Below are positions 1 to 10,817 of a DNA stretch of 64,000 nucleotides, piece after piece. Within the stretch, counting starts at the first letter, position 1. Every line of letters starts with the position of its first letter. This stretch comes from Cranoglanis bouderius (lineage: Eukaryota; Chordata; Actinopteri; Siluriformes; Cranoglanididae): the NCBI GenBank assembly GCA_023630585.1, contig CM042548.1, positions 4,635,527 through 4,699,526 on the forward strand, given 5' to 3'. The notes under the pieces are model-generated. The model saw only the letters and a program-made list of their open reading frames with translations, was not told the DNA's origin and ran no database searches. The translations under genes were made by a program, and so were the position numbers.

Positions 1-165
1 CTCAAACAGGAAGAGGAAACCGGAGAACCCAGAGGAAACCCATGTGAACATGGGAAAAACATGCACAGAAACTCTGCACAGTCACCTGGGCTGAGAATCA
101 AACCCAGGACCTGTGAGTCAGCAATGCTACCCATAGTGCTACCATTCCACCCAACATGCTGCCCC
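1..165. repeat. dispersed repeat R1, partial copy cut by the window start
   Basis: GGAGGAAACCGGAGAACCC-like text (here GAGGAAACCGGAGAACCC), AACATGCACAGAAACTC, AATCAAACCCAGGACC and CAGCAATGCTACCCA. The same phrases recur at 330-620, 12170-12395 and 41489-41822, and in reverse at 46630-46860. The repeat class is unresolved. Confidence 0.65.
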
Positions 166-329
166 ACACAACACCCAGCGCTTTGCCCAATGTGGTAGGA
201 GTAGGAGATTCTAGTAATATTTTTACTTGTTGGGCCTGATCTAAAGCGAGGGTGATGTGTTTGGATTCTGATGGATTCCAAACAAATCAACTCATAAGGC
301 GTGGCATGATGGAATGTAGATTCGTTCAA

Positions 330-622
330 CTTGGCCAGGGTCACAGTGGATCCGGAGCCTATCCCAGGAACACCACAAGGTGGGAATGCACCCTGGATGG
401 GATGCCAGTTCATCACAAGGCTCCATGAATTCATACAAAAACACTCAAACCTAGGGGAGATTTAGTGTAGCCAGTCCACCTACTGGCATGTTTTTGGGAG
501 GGTGGAGGAAACAGGAGAACTCAGAGGAAACCCACATGGATATGGGGAGAACATACATAGAAACTCCACGCAGACATTAACCTGAGGTTGGGGCTGTTAG
601 GCAGCAATGCTACCCACTACAC
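330..622. repeat. dispersed repeat R1, near-complete copy
   Basis: Begins GGCCAGGGTCACAGTGGATC, continues GGAGCCTATCCCAGGAACAC and CACCCTGGATGGGATGCCAG, then GGAGGAAACAGGAGAAC and AGAAACTCCACGCAGAC, ending at GCAGCAATGCTACCCAC. It is the longest copy of this family in the window and lies in the same orientation as the copy at 1-165. Confidence 0.7.
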
Positions 623-1014
623 AACCTTGATTAATTACTAGAGAGCCATAATAAATGTAATATTAATTTTTACGCACTTTGATTGTCACATCAGGCATCA
701 TGGTGCTTTGAGAAAGATGGATGGAGTTACAACAAAAATGGTCCTCAAATGAAGGAAGCCATTACTGCTGCAGTGTAGCTACATTTAACTTGCTTATGAA
801 CCCTGCTGGGCTCTTGAGGAGCCGGTGGGTGTCTGGCGGCTGTCAGAAGGCAGCGGCACCTGCATTAGTCACTGGAGGGTGATGAATGAGTGTTCTTACA
901 TCCACTGCAATGGCTTCGGCCTGGCCCTGAGACCCTGAACAGAGCATGAGAGGACACCATGCTGATGCGGGGATGGCACTTTAAAGTGCAGCTTACCTCT
1001 GCTTTATGGGCCGA
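623..1014. other. no recognised feature; GC-richer patch
   Basis: Bases 800-1010 are clearly GC-richer than the flanks (GGAGCCGGTGGGTGTCTGGC, GGCCTGGCCCTGAGACCC), but no frame gives a recognisable protein and there are no paired splice sites I trust. Confidence 0.4.
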
Positions 1015-1480
1015 GGGTGTTGTTGATGTTGTGTCTGCTGTTACAAGTGTTTTTATAGTTGGGAGATTTGTTTGATTCGTAACTAAGCTGGAGTTTTAAT
1101 GGAGCAATCTGTATTTTATGGAGTATTCTGCTGCTAGTTTTTTGTTGTTGTTTTTTTTTTACTTGGGTGACTGTTGTATGATTCCTGTCATGGTTGAGGT
1201 TTTTATAGCATTATTTGTGTTCACACCTGTATATTTTATGTCTCCTTCTACTAGTGTTTTATGCTTGGGGGACTGACTTTTGTTGAAGTTTTTATGGAGC
1301 AATTTATGTGTGTTGTCTATGTGTGTATATAAAGTGTTTTTATAGTTGGAATGTAATTTTTGTTGCAAAGTTGATGTTTTTAAGGCTCACTCTGTGTTGA
1401 TGTTATGTCTGCTGCTATTAATTGAGTGCTATTTTCTGCTATTAGTTGATGTTACGTTTGGTGTTATGTCTGCGGCTTAG
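1015..1480. repeat. degenerate TG-rich minisatellite-like tract
   Basis: Short phrases recur with drift: GTTGATGTTGTGTCTGCTG (1021), GTTGATGTTATGTCTGCTGC (1396) and GTTGATGTTACGTTTGG (1445); also AGTGTTTTTATAGTTGG at 1048 and 1332. Strong T/G bias on the plus strand. It looks like an old tandem array rather than coding DNA. Confidence 0.45.
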
Positions 1481-2505
1481 TTAGAAGAATTTTGTTGCCT
1501 AATTCATATAAAAGATGTTGTTTTTATACAGTGGTTTCTGTATATGTGAGTTGATTTGGCCCTTATGTTCTTTGGCTTTCCTCTTTACATGATATCAAGT
1601 TGTATGTCTTAGGAAAACCTTTTTTTTCTTGATACTGTTGGAAATAGAGTCCTGGAGCAGCCAGTCGCAGCAGTAGAACATAAGTTTAACTTACACCTAT
1701 GATTTCTTTATGTTGGAAATAGTTTTGTTTTCTGTGCTCACTGGACATGACCTCCTCACTGAAATATTCTGTTTGTAATAGCACATTTTTTGTAAGGGAT
1801 CACTGGATCAAGTTGAAATAGGCTGTTTTTATATAAGGCAGTGTAACAAGCACATAATTGATAAGGCAAAAAATGTTATAATGTTATAACAATGTTAAAA
1901 TGTTATAGGTCAAACTGAGATTATTATGTTTATATAAGTTTACAAAAACAATCACAAAATATTTAATGTTTTACTCTACTATTCTATGCTATACTATATA
2001 TTTTCTACTTCATATATGCTCATCAAGTTTGCTGTCACTTAACTTTCATTTCTTTGGTTCATTATGAAAATGCCACGGTTGCAAGAGAGTCCAAGCAGAA
2101 CAAGCATATTAAGTACAAATACAAGAATTGGATAATTAGAGTTACAATCAGAATAACTAATTAATTGTAATGCACAGTCCTCAAGAGGCAGAGTTTGCTC
2201 ACTGTATGGTTTAGGACATACATTGTCTGGTGCAACTGCTGGAGCATAATGAGTTAAACATCTGCCTCAAACATCTTTGGCATTGTATATATAGTGTGCC
2301 GATGTTGACTCTCATAAGCATTTTTTCAGATGCAAGATAAACACATGTAATTTCCTTTTCAATGCCTGTAATTAGAGAAGCGTTCTGATTAGGAACATCA
2401 TGGTGTGAAAGATGGGCCTGATAGACTTGGCAAGTGGATGCACTCATGCATGATATTACAGCTGAGACAAATTGCATGCATTTCTAAGAGATCCTTTTTT
2501 TGGGT

Positions 2506-2508
<3 letters not shown>
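1481..2508. other. no recognised feature
   Basis: AT-rich sequence with no frame, splice pair or repeat that I can name. Confidence 0.5.

Positions 2509-2584
<76 letters not shown>
2509..2584. repeat. (GT)n microsatellite
   Basis: About 38 GT units with one GTAT interruption near 2551. Confidence 0.98.
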
Positions 2585-2587
<3 letters not shown>

Positions 2588-3914
2588 AATACACCTTGGG
2601 ATACCTTTCAGTAATTATTTCTTACTCTCTTCTTAATGTTATTAAACTAGATTAGAACAATGAACCATGTGGAATCTGCAATTACTCAAGTACAAGAGCA
2701 TATGAAAGCATTTTATTGACTGTACCGCATAAGTAATTTCCTGTTATAATATAGATCTCTGTTTATCATGGAACTGGATAGAAACTAATATAGAGAGAGA
2801 TAATAATGTCCAGCCAGATATTGAGGAAAGTACATCCCTCTAAACACTCCTCAGCCAACTCCTGGCTAATGCTGGCTATTTAAAAAAAAAAAAAACTTTG
2901 TCCCTTTCCTTAATACTGCCTACCTTTCACTGTGAGCAACACACACATGATTTGGAGGTATTTCATTTCACTTTGGACCGACTCATCACTGCCAGCCTTT
3001 CCCTTATGATTTGATTGTCATCTTAAGGGTCCCACGTTTTGATTATTTGGCTTAGTAATGACGTTTCCCCCCTTTTTCCATTGTTTTTTTTCCCCCAGTG
3101 ATTTTGAATACAGCACAGACCTGCTCTTGTCATGAAATTTTAATTTCTACAATAATTTTAAGTGCACTTTTTCACTTTCCCAAACAGGAAATAGCAAGTT
3201 CTTTTGATTCCATATACATTCTAAAAATATGCGTACTGATTTAAAAAGATTGTACAGCACCATAAAAAAGTTACATCGTTTTACTTTACAGAGAAAACAG
3301 AACTCATGTTTTATGTCATCCTTTTCTTTTCTTTTTTTTCTGTTTTTTTTTTTTTTTTTTTTTTTTTACACAAGTTTCACAGATGACTCCATATTCTATG
3401 ATGTTCAGTACAAAGAGAATAAATGTAGCCTTTTCAAAGACAATCCCGTTCACAAATGCTGTTGCAACTGCAACACAATAATACAATCTGAAATCAGAAA
3501 TGCTCTTAGATGTACATTGATGTCACTACTCATGAGTTCAGGAACTTAGTGAGAAACGCTGATATCCAGCTTGAAAGTTGGAGGAGGGACTATTGGAAGA
3601 GGTTACTTAAAGAAGATATTTGATCAGTTCTACAGTGTGTTTCTATAGATACACCGAAAAAGGATCTCTTGAAGCTTGCTATCTTATGGTTAAAGTTGTG
3701 TAGATAGTGGTTAAATTAATAATGTTGTGTAGATAGTGGTTACATTTTATTGCTTCTTTGCTTTTTTGTGTGTCGGTGCAACAGTGTCGGATCAGGGCCA
3801 TTTAGTGTATGCGTGGAATTCTCAATATGGATATCATGGGAATGGGATTAAAACAGGTTTTTGATTGATAGACAGAACTTTCAGTATTAAGATCTTAATT
3901 ACCAATATTTAAAG
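2585..3914. other. no recognised feature; T-run
   Basis: A pyrimidine stretch at 3060-3100 and a T-run at 3340-3367 are the only structure seen. Confidence 0.5.
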
Positions 3915-4445
3915 GATTTTAATTTTCTATAATAGCAGATCTGACAATAGTGCTATATGCAACATTCATATTAATGCACTTGTCAGTGCACTTGTAATAA
4001 TAGCTTATTCACAGCTACTTGTGTGGCAGGCGCTCCACATAAATAGATTAAGAAATGTGTAATGGTGGATATGGTGTATTCTGTAAGGAGGTGTTTATTT
4101 AGCATTTTTGGAAGAAGCCTCCAGTGTCACCTCTTAGTTTTCCAACATAGGAAAGTCTTCAGGATGGAGGGCTTTGCGGTTTCTCTGTAATATGACAAGA
4201 TGCATTTTTTTGTCTTATTAATGTGGGGTTAGGAAAGGGTTACATTAACTTCAATAGAGAAAGAAAAATTTGATGAGGGAACGATTTCTTATAGCTGTAA
4301 GTATGTAAAGTAAGTAATAACAGGTTATTGGAAAATAATCAGCCTCTGGATGGTAAGAGGCTTCATGTCAGCTGCATCACATCACCATGTCATTGATTAT
4401 TTTCCAATAATAGCACACCCATAAGTGTTTTATTCCTTAATAATA
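3915..4445 (+). repeat. unclassified dispersed repeat U, copy 1
   Basis: Opens with TTTTCTATAATAGCAGATCT, continues AAGGAGGTGTTTATTTAGC, GGAAAGTCTTCAGGATGGAG and TAATATGACAAGATGCATTT. It closes with a hairpin: TTATTGGAAAATAATCA (4325-4341) and its perfect reverse complement at 4394-4410, then TAGCACACCC. The same ordered phrases occur at 5215, 32385 and 57430 (plus) and at 19400, 31400 and 51975 (minus). Confidence 0.7.
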
Positions 4446-5214
4446 ATTCAATATAATTAATCACATATTACAGTGTGGAGTAAAGAAAGGCATAAATGTC
4501 CATCTACTTCTCCAAATGGACAAATTACTAAAGAAGCTTTACTGGTAATTCAGATAACATTTTTAGCCATATTATGAAACACTGATAAGCATCTAAGTGT
4601 CTATAATTAATATAAAGTGTCATTTGCAACAAAATTTATGGAATGTAAGTCTGTTTCTCAGCTTAAGCTGAAAAAACAAACAAACCCTAAGAACATTTAG
4701 AACCCCACAGAATGAATATTATACTTTAAATATCTGAATTGTTTCATACCCTATGGCTTCAGGAACACAGATGCAGATGAAAGTTGATGAAAGCCAGATT
4801 GCTTTTCATAACATCCTGTTCCTCTAAAAACTTTGTATGTTAGTCTGTAATTTTACAACCTCTACATATGTTACTGCAGTACACAACATTTGCTCCGTGG
4901 ATTTGCTTGCACAGGTGATGAAGGATGTTTATTTTTGTGAGAAACATCCTGTTTCTCTGAAAATTTTGTGTACTATGCAGATTTTTAATGCATCTATTTA
5001 CAGTTGATATACACTGGAGAGGAGAAAGGAGCAAGTACAACTAGTTTATACATGCATACTTTGACGATTTTGTCAAGGTGCTCTTTGTAGATATACAATT
5101 ACTGATGGTAGCACGTTTCTGTACATGTTTTGTCACCCCTCACCTACCTCATCAATCAACAGAAAGCTTTAGATGCCCTAATATAGCCAAAAATATCAAT
5201 TGTTATACCACAGC

Positions 5215-5600
5215 ACTTTTGAATTCTCAATTCTGATGAACAGCAGCTCAGGCAATAGTTCTGGCTGCAAATCAAATTATAGGTTAAGGTTAATGTGCTT
5301 ATTACTGTTTCTATAGTAACAACTCATTCACAGGCACTTGTGTCAAATGTTGTATTAATATAAAGCTAATAGTATACATTAAAAAAAAAAAAACTTGTTA
5401 TTTAACAAAGAAAAACATATCCTTATGGTGAAGCTTCCAGTAAGGAGATGTTTATGTAACATTTATGGAAAGATTCTCCAGTGTCAGCACTTCCTAACAG
5501 CTTAGCTTTTAGTTTTCCACTATGGGAAAGTCTTCAGAACAGTAGACTTAGCTCTTTTTGATTTCTAGTTTTTCTGTATATGTTATAACATTATGATAGC
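5215..5600 (+). repeat. unclassified dispersed repeat U, copy 2 (3' end missing)
   Basis: AACAGCAGCTCAGGCAATAG, TTCTGGCTGCAAATCAAATT, TCTATAGTAACAACTCATTC, GTGAAGCTTCCAGTAAGGAG and GGGAAAGTCTTCAGAAC, in family order. The terminal hairpin is not present. Confidence 0.65.
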
Positions 5601-5894
5601 AACCGCTTTTTAGCATAGTCATTTAGGGTTCTGGGCAACCAAAACAGTTCAGCTAGCTAATGAATTTATGATTCATCCAGCACTGCGGTTGTTCCAGAAA
5701 CACTCTATCATGTCAGTGTTATTATGAGCTGACAGTCCACAACCCAAATTATATCTGCTCAGTGGTCGTCCTATGTAGTACCTGATAAAAGGCCAATGAA
5801 AGTAGATTCCTAATAAACTGGCCAAAGTGAAAAAGTGATTATTGTTATGTCCACAGATGGTATCCATTGGCACTAGTACTGGAAAGTCCTTGAC

Positions 5895-6030
5895 TTTGAT
5901 GCTTCAGATTTGTTTCACACAGCAAATGGTCAATGTTCTATTAGTTTCTCCAATGTAGAGTTGATTACATATCTTGCAGGAGACACAATAAACTGCTACA
6001 GAGATAAAGAAGGACTGTTGGTTGATAACA
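5895..6030 (-). pseudogene. Penelope-like element remnant, GIY-YIG endonuclease motif
   Basis: The minus strand near 6018-5906 translates as a GIY-YIG-type signature: VYCVSCKICNQLYIGETNR followed by a stop. The Y-C-x2-C-x2-C and Y-I-G-E-T-x-R arrangement is that of the C-terminal endonuclease of Penelope-like retroelements. No reverse transcriptase is visible. Flanks 5660-5890 and 6046-6260 may be further remnants, but I cannot prove it. Confidence 0.55.
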
Positions 6031-6589
6031 ATTGATAATTTAGAGCTATATCAGGACACTGTTCTGTATCAGTTCTGAGAAATCTAAGGCTGAAGATGAG
6101 ATACCGCTGGTTCCGAAAGGCAAATGTAGAATTTTGTTGTCTCTGCAGTAATCCAGTGAATTCAATGTGAAATATGGGGCAATGGTGTGACTAAGCCTGT
6201 CACAGTGGGAAATGCAAGGCACTAAGAGACTATTCTTCTTGGTATTACATAACAAACTACGAAAAAACTTCTTTAAAAAATAGTTTCTGCACTTTTTCTA
6301 GGAGAATATTTTTGGCCACTGTCTCTTGGTAGCAGATGATGGAGCTTAGTGATCACAAAGTGCCTATTGGTGTGGATCTAATGATAGTGGTGGAGATGAT
6401 GCTGCTCTCTCAAACTCTCCTGATGGTAATATTAAAGCTCTGTCTCGCTCTGTACACACGTCTCAAGCTCATTGCTTACTGAACGGTGCAGGATCTACCC
6501 CAGGGACTGAAATGCAAGATTAATGACCAGTACCACATGTTTACCTTCTAGCAAACCTCTAAAAGGATGTGGTTGAGTTAACCCAATTG

Positions 6590-6711
<122 letters not shown>

Positions 6712-6717
6712 TATATT

Positions 6718-7513
6718 CAGTGCCCTCCACTAATATTGGCACCCTTGGTAAATATGAGCAAAGAAGACTGTGAAAAATTGTCTTTATTGTTTAACCTTTT
6801 GATGTTTTGTTAAAAAAATCACAAAAATACTCTGCTCTCATGGATATCAAACAATTGCAAACAAAACACAGGTTTAAAGAAAACAAAACAACTTTGTTAC
6901 ATATAGGTGTGCAACAATTAATGTCACCCTTATGAATTCATATGAGAAAAATATATTTGAAGTATATTCCCATTGATATTTTACGTTTCTTAACAGGAAA
7001 TTATTCAACCAGGACTTCCTGTTTCACAGGTGTGCAAATATGAGGTAACACATAGGCCAAATTCCCTTAGTCATTCATAACAATGGGTAAGACCAAGGCA
7101 TATAGCTGTGATGTGCGGGTTGTTGAGTTTCACAAAATGGGAAGTGGCTATAAGAAAATAGTACAAGAATTGAAAATGCCCATTTCCACCATCAGGGCAA
7201 TAATTAAGAAGTTCCAGTCAACTGGAAATGTTATGAATCAACCTTGAATTGGACGTGTGTCTATATCGTCTCAACGCACTGTGAAGAGGATGGTTCGAGT
7301 GGCCAAAAAATCTCCAAGGATCACAGCTGGAGAATTGCAGAAGTTAATTGCGTCTTGGGGTCAGAAAGTCTCCAAAACTACAGTCCAAAGTCACCTACAT
7401 CACCAAAAGTTGTTTGGAAGTGTTTCAAGAAAAAAGCCTCTACTCTCAACTAAAAACAAACTCAAGCATCTTCAGTTTGCCAGACACTACTATAACTTCA
7501 AATGGGATCGGGT
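6718..7513 (+). mobile_element. Tc1-like element, 5' half only
   Basis: Starts CAGTGCCCTCCACTAATATT, the same end as the element at 29706. Transposase text starts MGKTKAYSCDV at 7083, with the helix-turn-helix region (MPISTIRAIIKKFQSTGN) and then VSRKKPLLSTKNKLKHLQFA and NFKWDRV. An in-frame stop follows MNQP near 7244. At 7513 it ends abruptly in unrelated AT-rich DNA, before the first catalytic aspartate, so it is dead. Confidence 0.85.
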
Positions 7514-7993
7514 ACATATTTTGACATATTTTCATATAATTTAAAAATAATAATTCAGATAATTTAAATAATTGTAAATTAAATTGGAAGTCAGGACATT
7601 TTAGCATGTTATAGATAATTCACATTTTTATAATAGGAAAGGCTTACACAAAGATGGTCTATAAATTTGTGTATATTCAACATAACTTATGCTCGCAGGC
7701 ATGCTCGGATGAGTGGGAGTCACAGCTCCTTGTCACTGTAACTACCATGAATGTTCAATATTTATAGTTAAATGTACAAATTTGTAAAAATGTATAAAAC
7801 ATGAACTGCTGCTTTTTTAAAATCTACCTTTTCAACCTAATTAGCTTAAAGTGGGAGGTAAAGTCCAAGTATTGTCCAAAATTCCACAGAAAGTAACCAG
7901 CTTCACTGACATAAAGGGTGACAGTGGAAGAAGTGGTGAAGTGACTATCATCATAGCACAAACTCTAGGCAAATAGTATACTTCCATAATATA
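7514..7993. other. no recognised feature
   Basis: AT-rich spacer between two transposons. Confidence 0.5.
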
Positions 7994-9728
7994 CTAACCC
8001 CATTTCCATAAAAGTTGGGATTTTTTCTAAAATGCAATAAAAACAAAAATCTGTGATTTGTCAAGTCTCTTGAAACTTTCATTAAATGACAAAAGTTCAA
8101 AGAAAAGATATTCAATGTTTTTACTGACCAACTTAATTGTATTTTGTAAATATAAACAAATTTAGAATTTGATGCCATCAACACACTCAAAAAAAAGTTG
8201 GGACAGAGGCATGTTTACCACTGTGTTACATCACCCTTCCTTTTAATTAACTTTTTAATCGTTTGGGAACTGAGGATACTAACTGTTGCAGTTTTGCAAG
8301 TGGAATTGTTCCCCATTCTTGTTTGATACAAGACTCCTCTTCATGATGCACCATAGGAGACGAATCTGGACTGCTGGTAGGCCAGTCAAGTACACACACT
8401 GTGTCTACGAAGCCACACGCAGCACATGCAGAATGAGGCCTGGCATTGTCCTGCTGAAATATAACCACAATGTTGTATAACCACAGTTCTTCTGTGGATT
8501 TAGGCAGCTTCAGTTGCTTCTCTCTTCATGTAATCCCAGACAGACTCGATGATGTTGAGATCAGGGCTCTGTGGGGGCCATACCATCACTTCCAGGACTC
8601 CTTGTTCTTCTTTATGCTGAGGATAGTTCTTAATGACTTTCGATGTATGCTTGGGGTTGTTGTCATGCTGCAGAATAAATTTGGAGCCAATCAGATTCCT
8701 CCCTGATGGTATTGCATGATGGAAAAGTATCTGCCCCAAACTTGCAAAGAACCTCCATCATGCTTTACTGTTGCCTGAACAAACTCATTCATGTACCGCT
8801 CTCCAAAAGAGCTTGGACAGCACATCTGGAAACCCCTGTCTGCCTTGAAATTTCTGCCTGGGAGAGACCTTGCTGATGCAGTATAACTACCTTCTGTCTT
8901 TTTGCTGTGCTCAGTCATGCCATGGTGTGAGACTTTTAACAGTAAACTGTCTTCAGCAACCTCACCTTGTTAGCTGAGTTTAGCTGTTCCTCATCCATTT
9001 TTATTCCTCCTACACAACTGTTTCTGTTTCAGTTAATGATTATGTTTCAACCTAAATATTGAATTGATGGTCATTATACTGTTTGGTATAATGGTTTAAT
9101 CATACACCTGACTATATGCATACAAAATCCCTGACTTTGTGCAAGTGTACCTGGAAGAATTGATGCTGTTCTGAAGGCAAAGGGTGGTGCTGTTCTGAAG
9201 GCAAAGGTGGTCTTTTTAATCTTTGATCTCCGGATTCCCTGAATCTTTTCACAATATTATGCACTGTAGATGGTGAAAGACTTTTTAAGACATAAGATTC
9301 TTTTCAATCTTATGTTGAGCAATGTTCTTTTGGAACTGACTGACAATTCTCTCACAAAGTTTGGCACAAAGTGGTGAGCCACGACCCATACTTTCTTGCA
9401 AAGACTGAGCTTTTGGTGGATGCTCCTTTTATGCCCAAATCCTGATACCCTCCCCTGTTACCAATTAACCTGATCCTCCAAAATGGTGTTCCTTGAATAT
9501 TCTATAAACATTTAAGTTTTATTTTGCCTCTGTCCCAACTTTTTTTGTGTGTTGAAGGCATCAAATTCTAAATTTGTTTATAAAATACAATTAAGTTGGT
9601 CAGTGAAAACATTGCATATCTTTTCTTTGTACTTTTTCAGTTAATTAAAGTTTTAAGAGACTTGATAAAACTCAGATTTTTTTATTGCATTTCAGAAGAA
9701 ATCCCAACTTTTATGAAAATGGGGTTAG
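7994..9728 (-). mobile_element. composite TA-flanked transposon with ~200-bp inverted ends
   Basis: The ends read CTAACCCCATTTCCATAAAA (7994) and its inverse, finishing at GGGGTTAG (9728), each flanked by TA. The inverted repeats run about 200 bp inward (7994-8204 and 9532-9728). On the minus strand, transposase N-terminus MGRGSPLCAKLCERIV begins at 9392, and a frameshifted HTH (SPSTVHNIVKRFRESGDQR) follows. The C-terminal piece FQQDNARPHSA...SVPKRLKS lies at 8468-8247. Between these sits a second Tc1-family body (8480-9207), listed separately. The host family resembles the TcMar/ISRm11-like group of fish; that name is from memory. Confidence 0.8.
8480..9207 (-). mobile_element. Tc1-family body without terminal repeats, inside the composite element
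   Basis: Same orientation as the outer transposase. In order on the minus strand: a leader with CAACTCTTC-type Tc1 text (AATTCTTCCAGGTACACTTG), MTEHSKKTEG with a shifted HTH segment, a deletion joining CCSPSS-like text to GERYMNEFVQATVKHDGGSL, then FILQHDNNPKHTSK and WPPQSPDLNIIESVWDYMK. The catalytic second D and the E are kept; the first D and both inverted repeats are missing. A 22-bp direct duplication occurs at 9161-9206. It is the same family as the MITE at 53574. Confidence 0.7.
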
Positions 9729-9730
9729 TA

Positions 9731-10815
9731 CAGTGGGTATAGAAAAGAATCACCCCCTTTAAAATAATCACATTTTGTTGCTTTTCAGACTGAAATGAAG
9801 ACAGACACAGTTTTTGTTTTATCCAGTTTTATCCAGTCAGTTTTGCTGTGTGCTTTGGGTCATTGTCATGTTGGAAGGTAAACCTTCTTCCCATTGATAA
9901 TTTTCTGGCAGAGAATTTGACGGTATTTTGCTCCATTCATTTTCCTTCTATCTTGACAAGTGCTCCAGTCCCTGCTGCAGAGAAACACCCCCATAACAGG
10001 ATATTATCACCTCCATGCTTTACTGTAGGAATGGTGTTATTTGGATGGTGAGCTGTATTGGATTTCCACCAGTTTGGTGTTGAGGCCAAATAATTCATCT
10101 GACCATAACACCTTTTTCCATGTGGCCTCAGAATCTTCAAGGTGCATTTTGGCAAAGCTCAGTCGTGGGTGGCTTTTTTCTTGCAGTCCTCCCATACAAG
10201 CCACATTTGTGGAGAATTTGGTAGCCTCTCTGACTAGTTTCCTCCTGGCTCTTTCATCCAGTTTGGAGCGACGTCCTGATCCAGGGAGGGTCTGTGTTGT
10301 ACCAAATACCTTCCACTTAATAATAATTTTTTTTTTAAATAATAAAGAAAATTTTTTCTATCAATCTCCTGACTTGTGCCTTTCCACAACTTTATCCCGG
10401 AGATCTTTTGACAGTGCCTTGCCACCCATAGTTGATTGTTTGCTTCAGTTGCACTACCAAGGACTGAAAAATGCTCCAGGAAAGCTCTTTTCATGCTGAG
10501 CTAATCAAAATGACCACAGCTGATCACAGTTGAAAGTCAAATGGCTTTGTGTGCCATTGAGAAGGTGATTAGCTACACCTTATTGAGTTTACAAGTCATT
10601 TTTAGGAGGGGGGTGATCCTTTTTCCAACTCAGTGATTCTGGTTGTTTTTTTTTTTTTTTCTGATATGTTGGTATTATATTTTTCACTTGGATGTTATAA
10701 GTTGCACTGAGTAAATATAGCTGGATCAAACAAAAACTGTCCATCTTCATTTGAGGCTGAAAAGCAACAAAATGTGATTATTTTAAAGAGGGGTGATTCT
10801 TTTCTATACCCATTG
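9731..10815 (-). mobile_element. Tc1-like element, internally deleted
   Basis: The ends CAGTGGGTATAGAAAAGAAT and its inverse (TTTCTATACCCATTG) are flanked by TA (9729-9730 and 10816-10817). Minus-strand transposase pieces: KRAFLEHFSVLGSATEANNQ near 10494, LDERARR-like text, and CYGQMN...NTAHHPNNTIPTVKHGGDN near 10100-9990. The part carrying the catalytic glutamate is lost at about 9830-9840, where the frame jumps to the terminal repeat. It shares its left TA with the composite element. Confidence 0.85.
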
Positions 10816-10817
10816 TA

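Noticed and set aside
2405..2614. Open frame made mostly of VCVCVC
   Set aside because: It is read-through of the (GT)n microsatellite; the same applies to the frames over 6592-6711, 14633-14699, 35258-35334, 36858-36933 and 42669-42715.
8470..8706. Plus-strand frames over the 8.2-9.0 kb element
   Set aside because: They are the reverse strand of the transposase pieces; the minus strand gives the recognisable HTH and DDE text.
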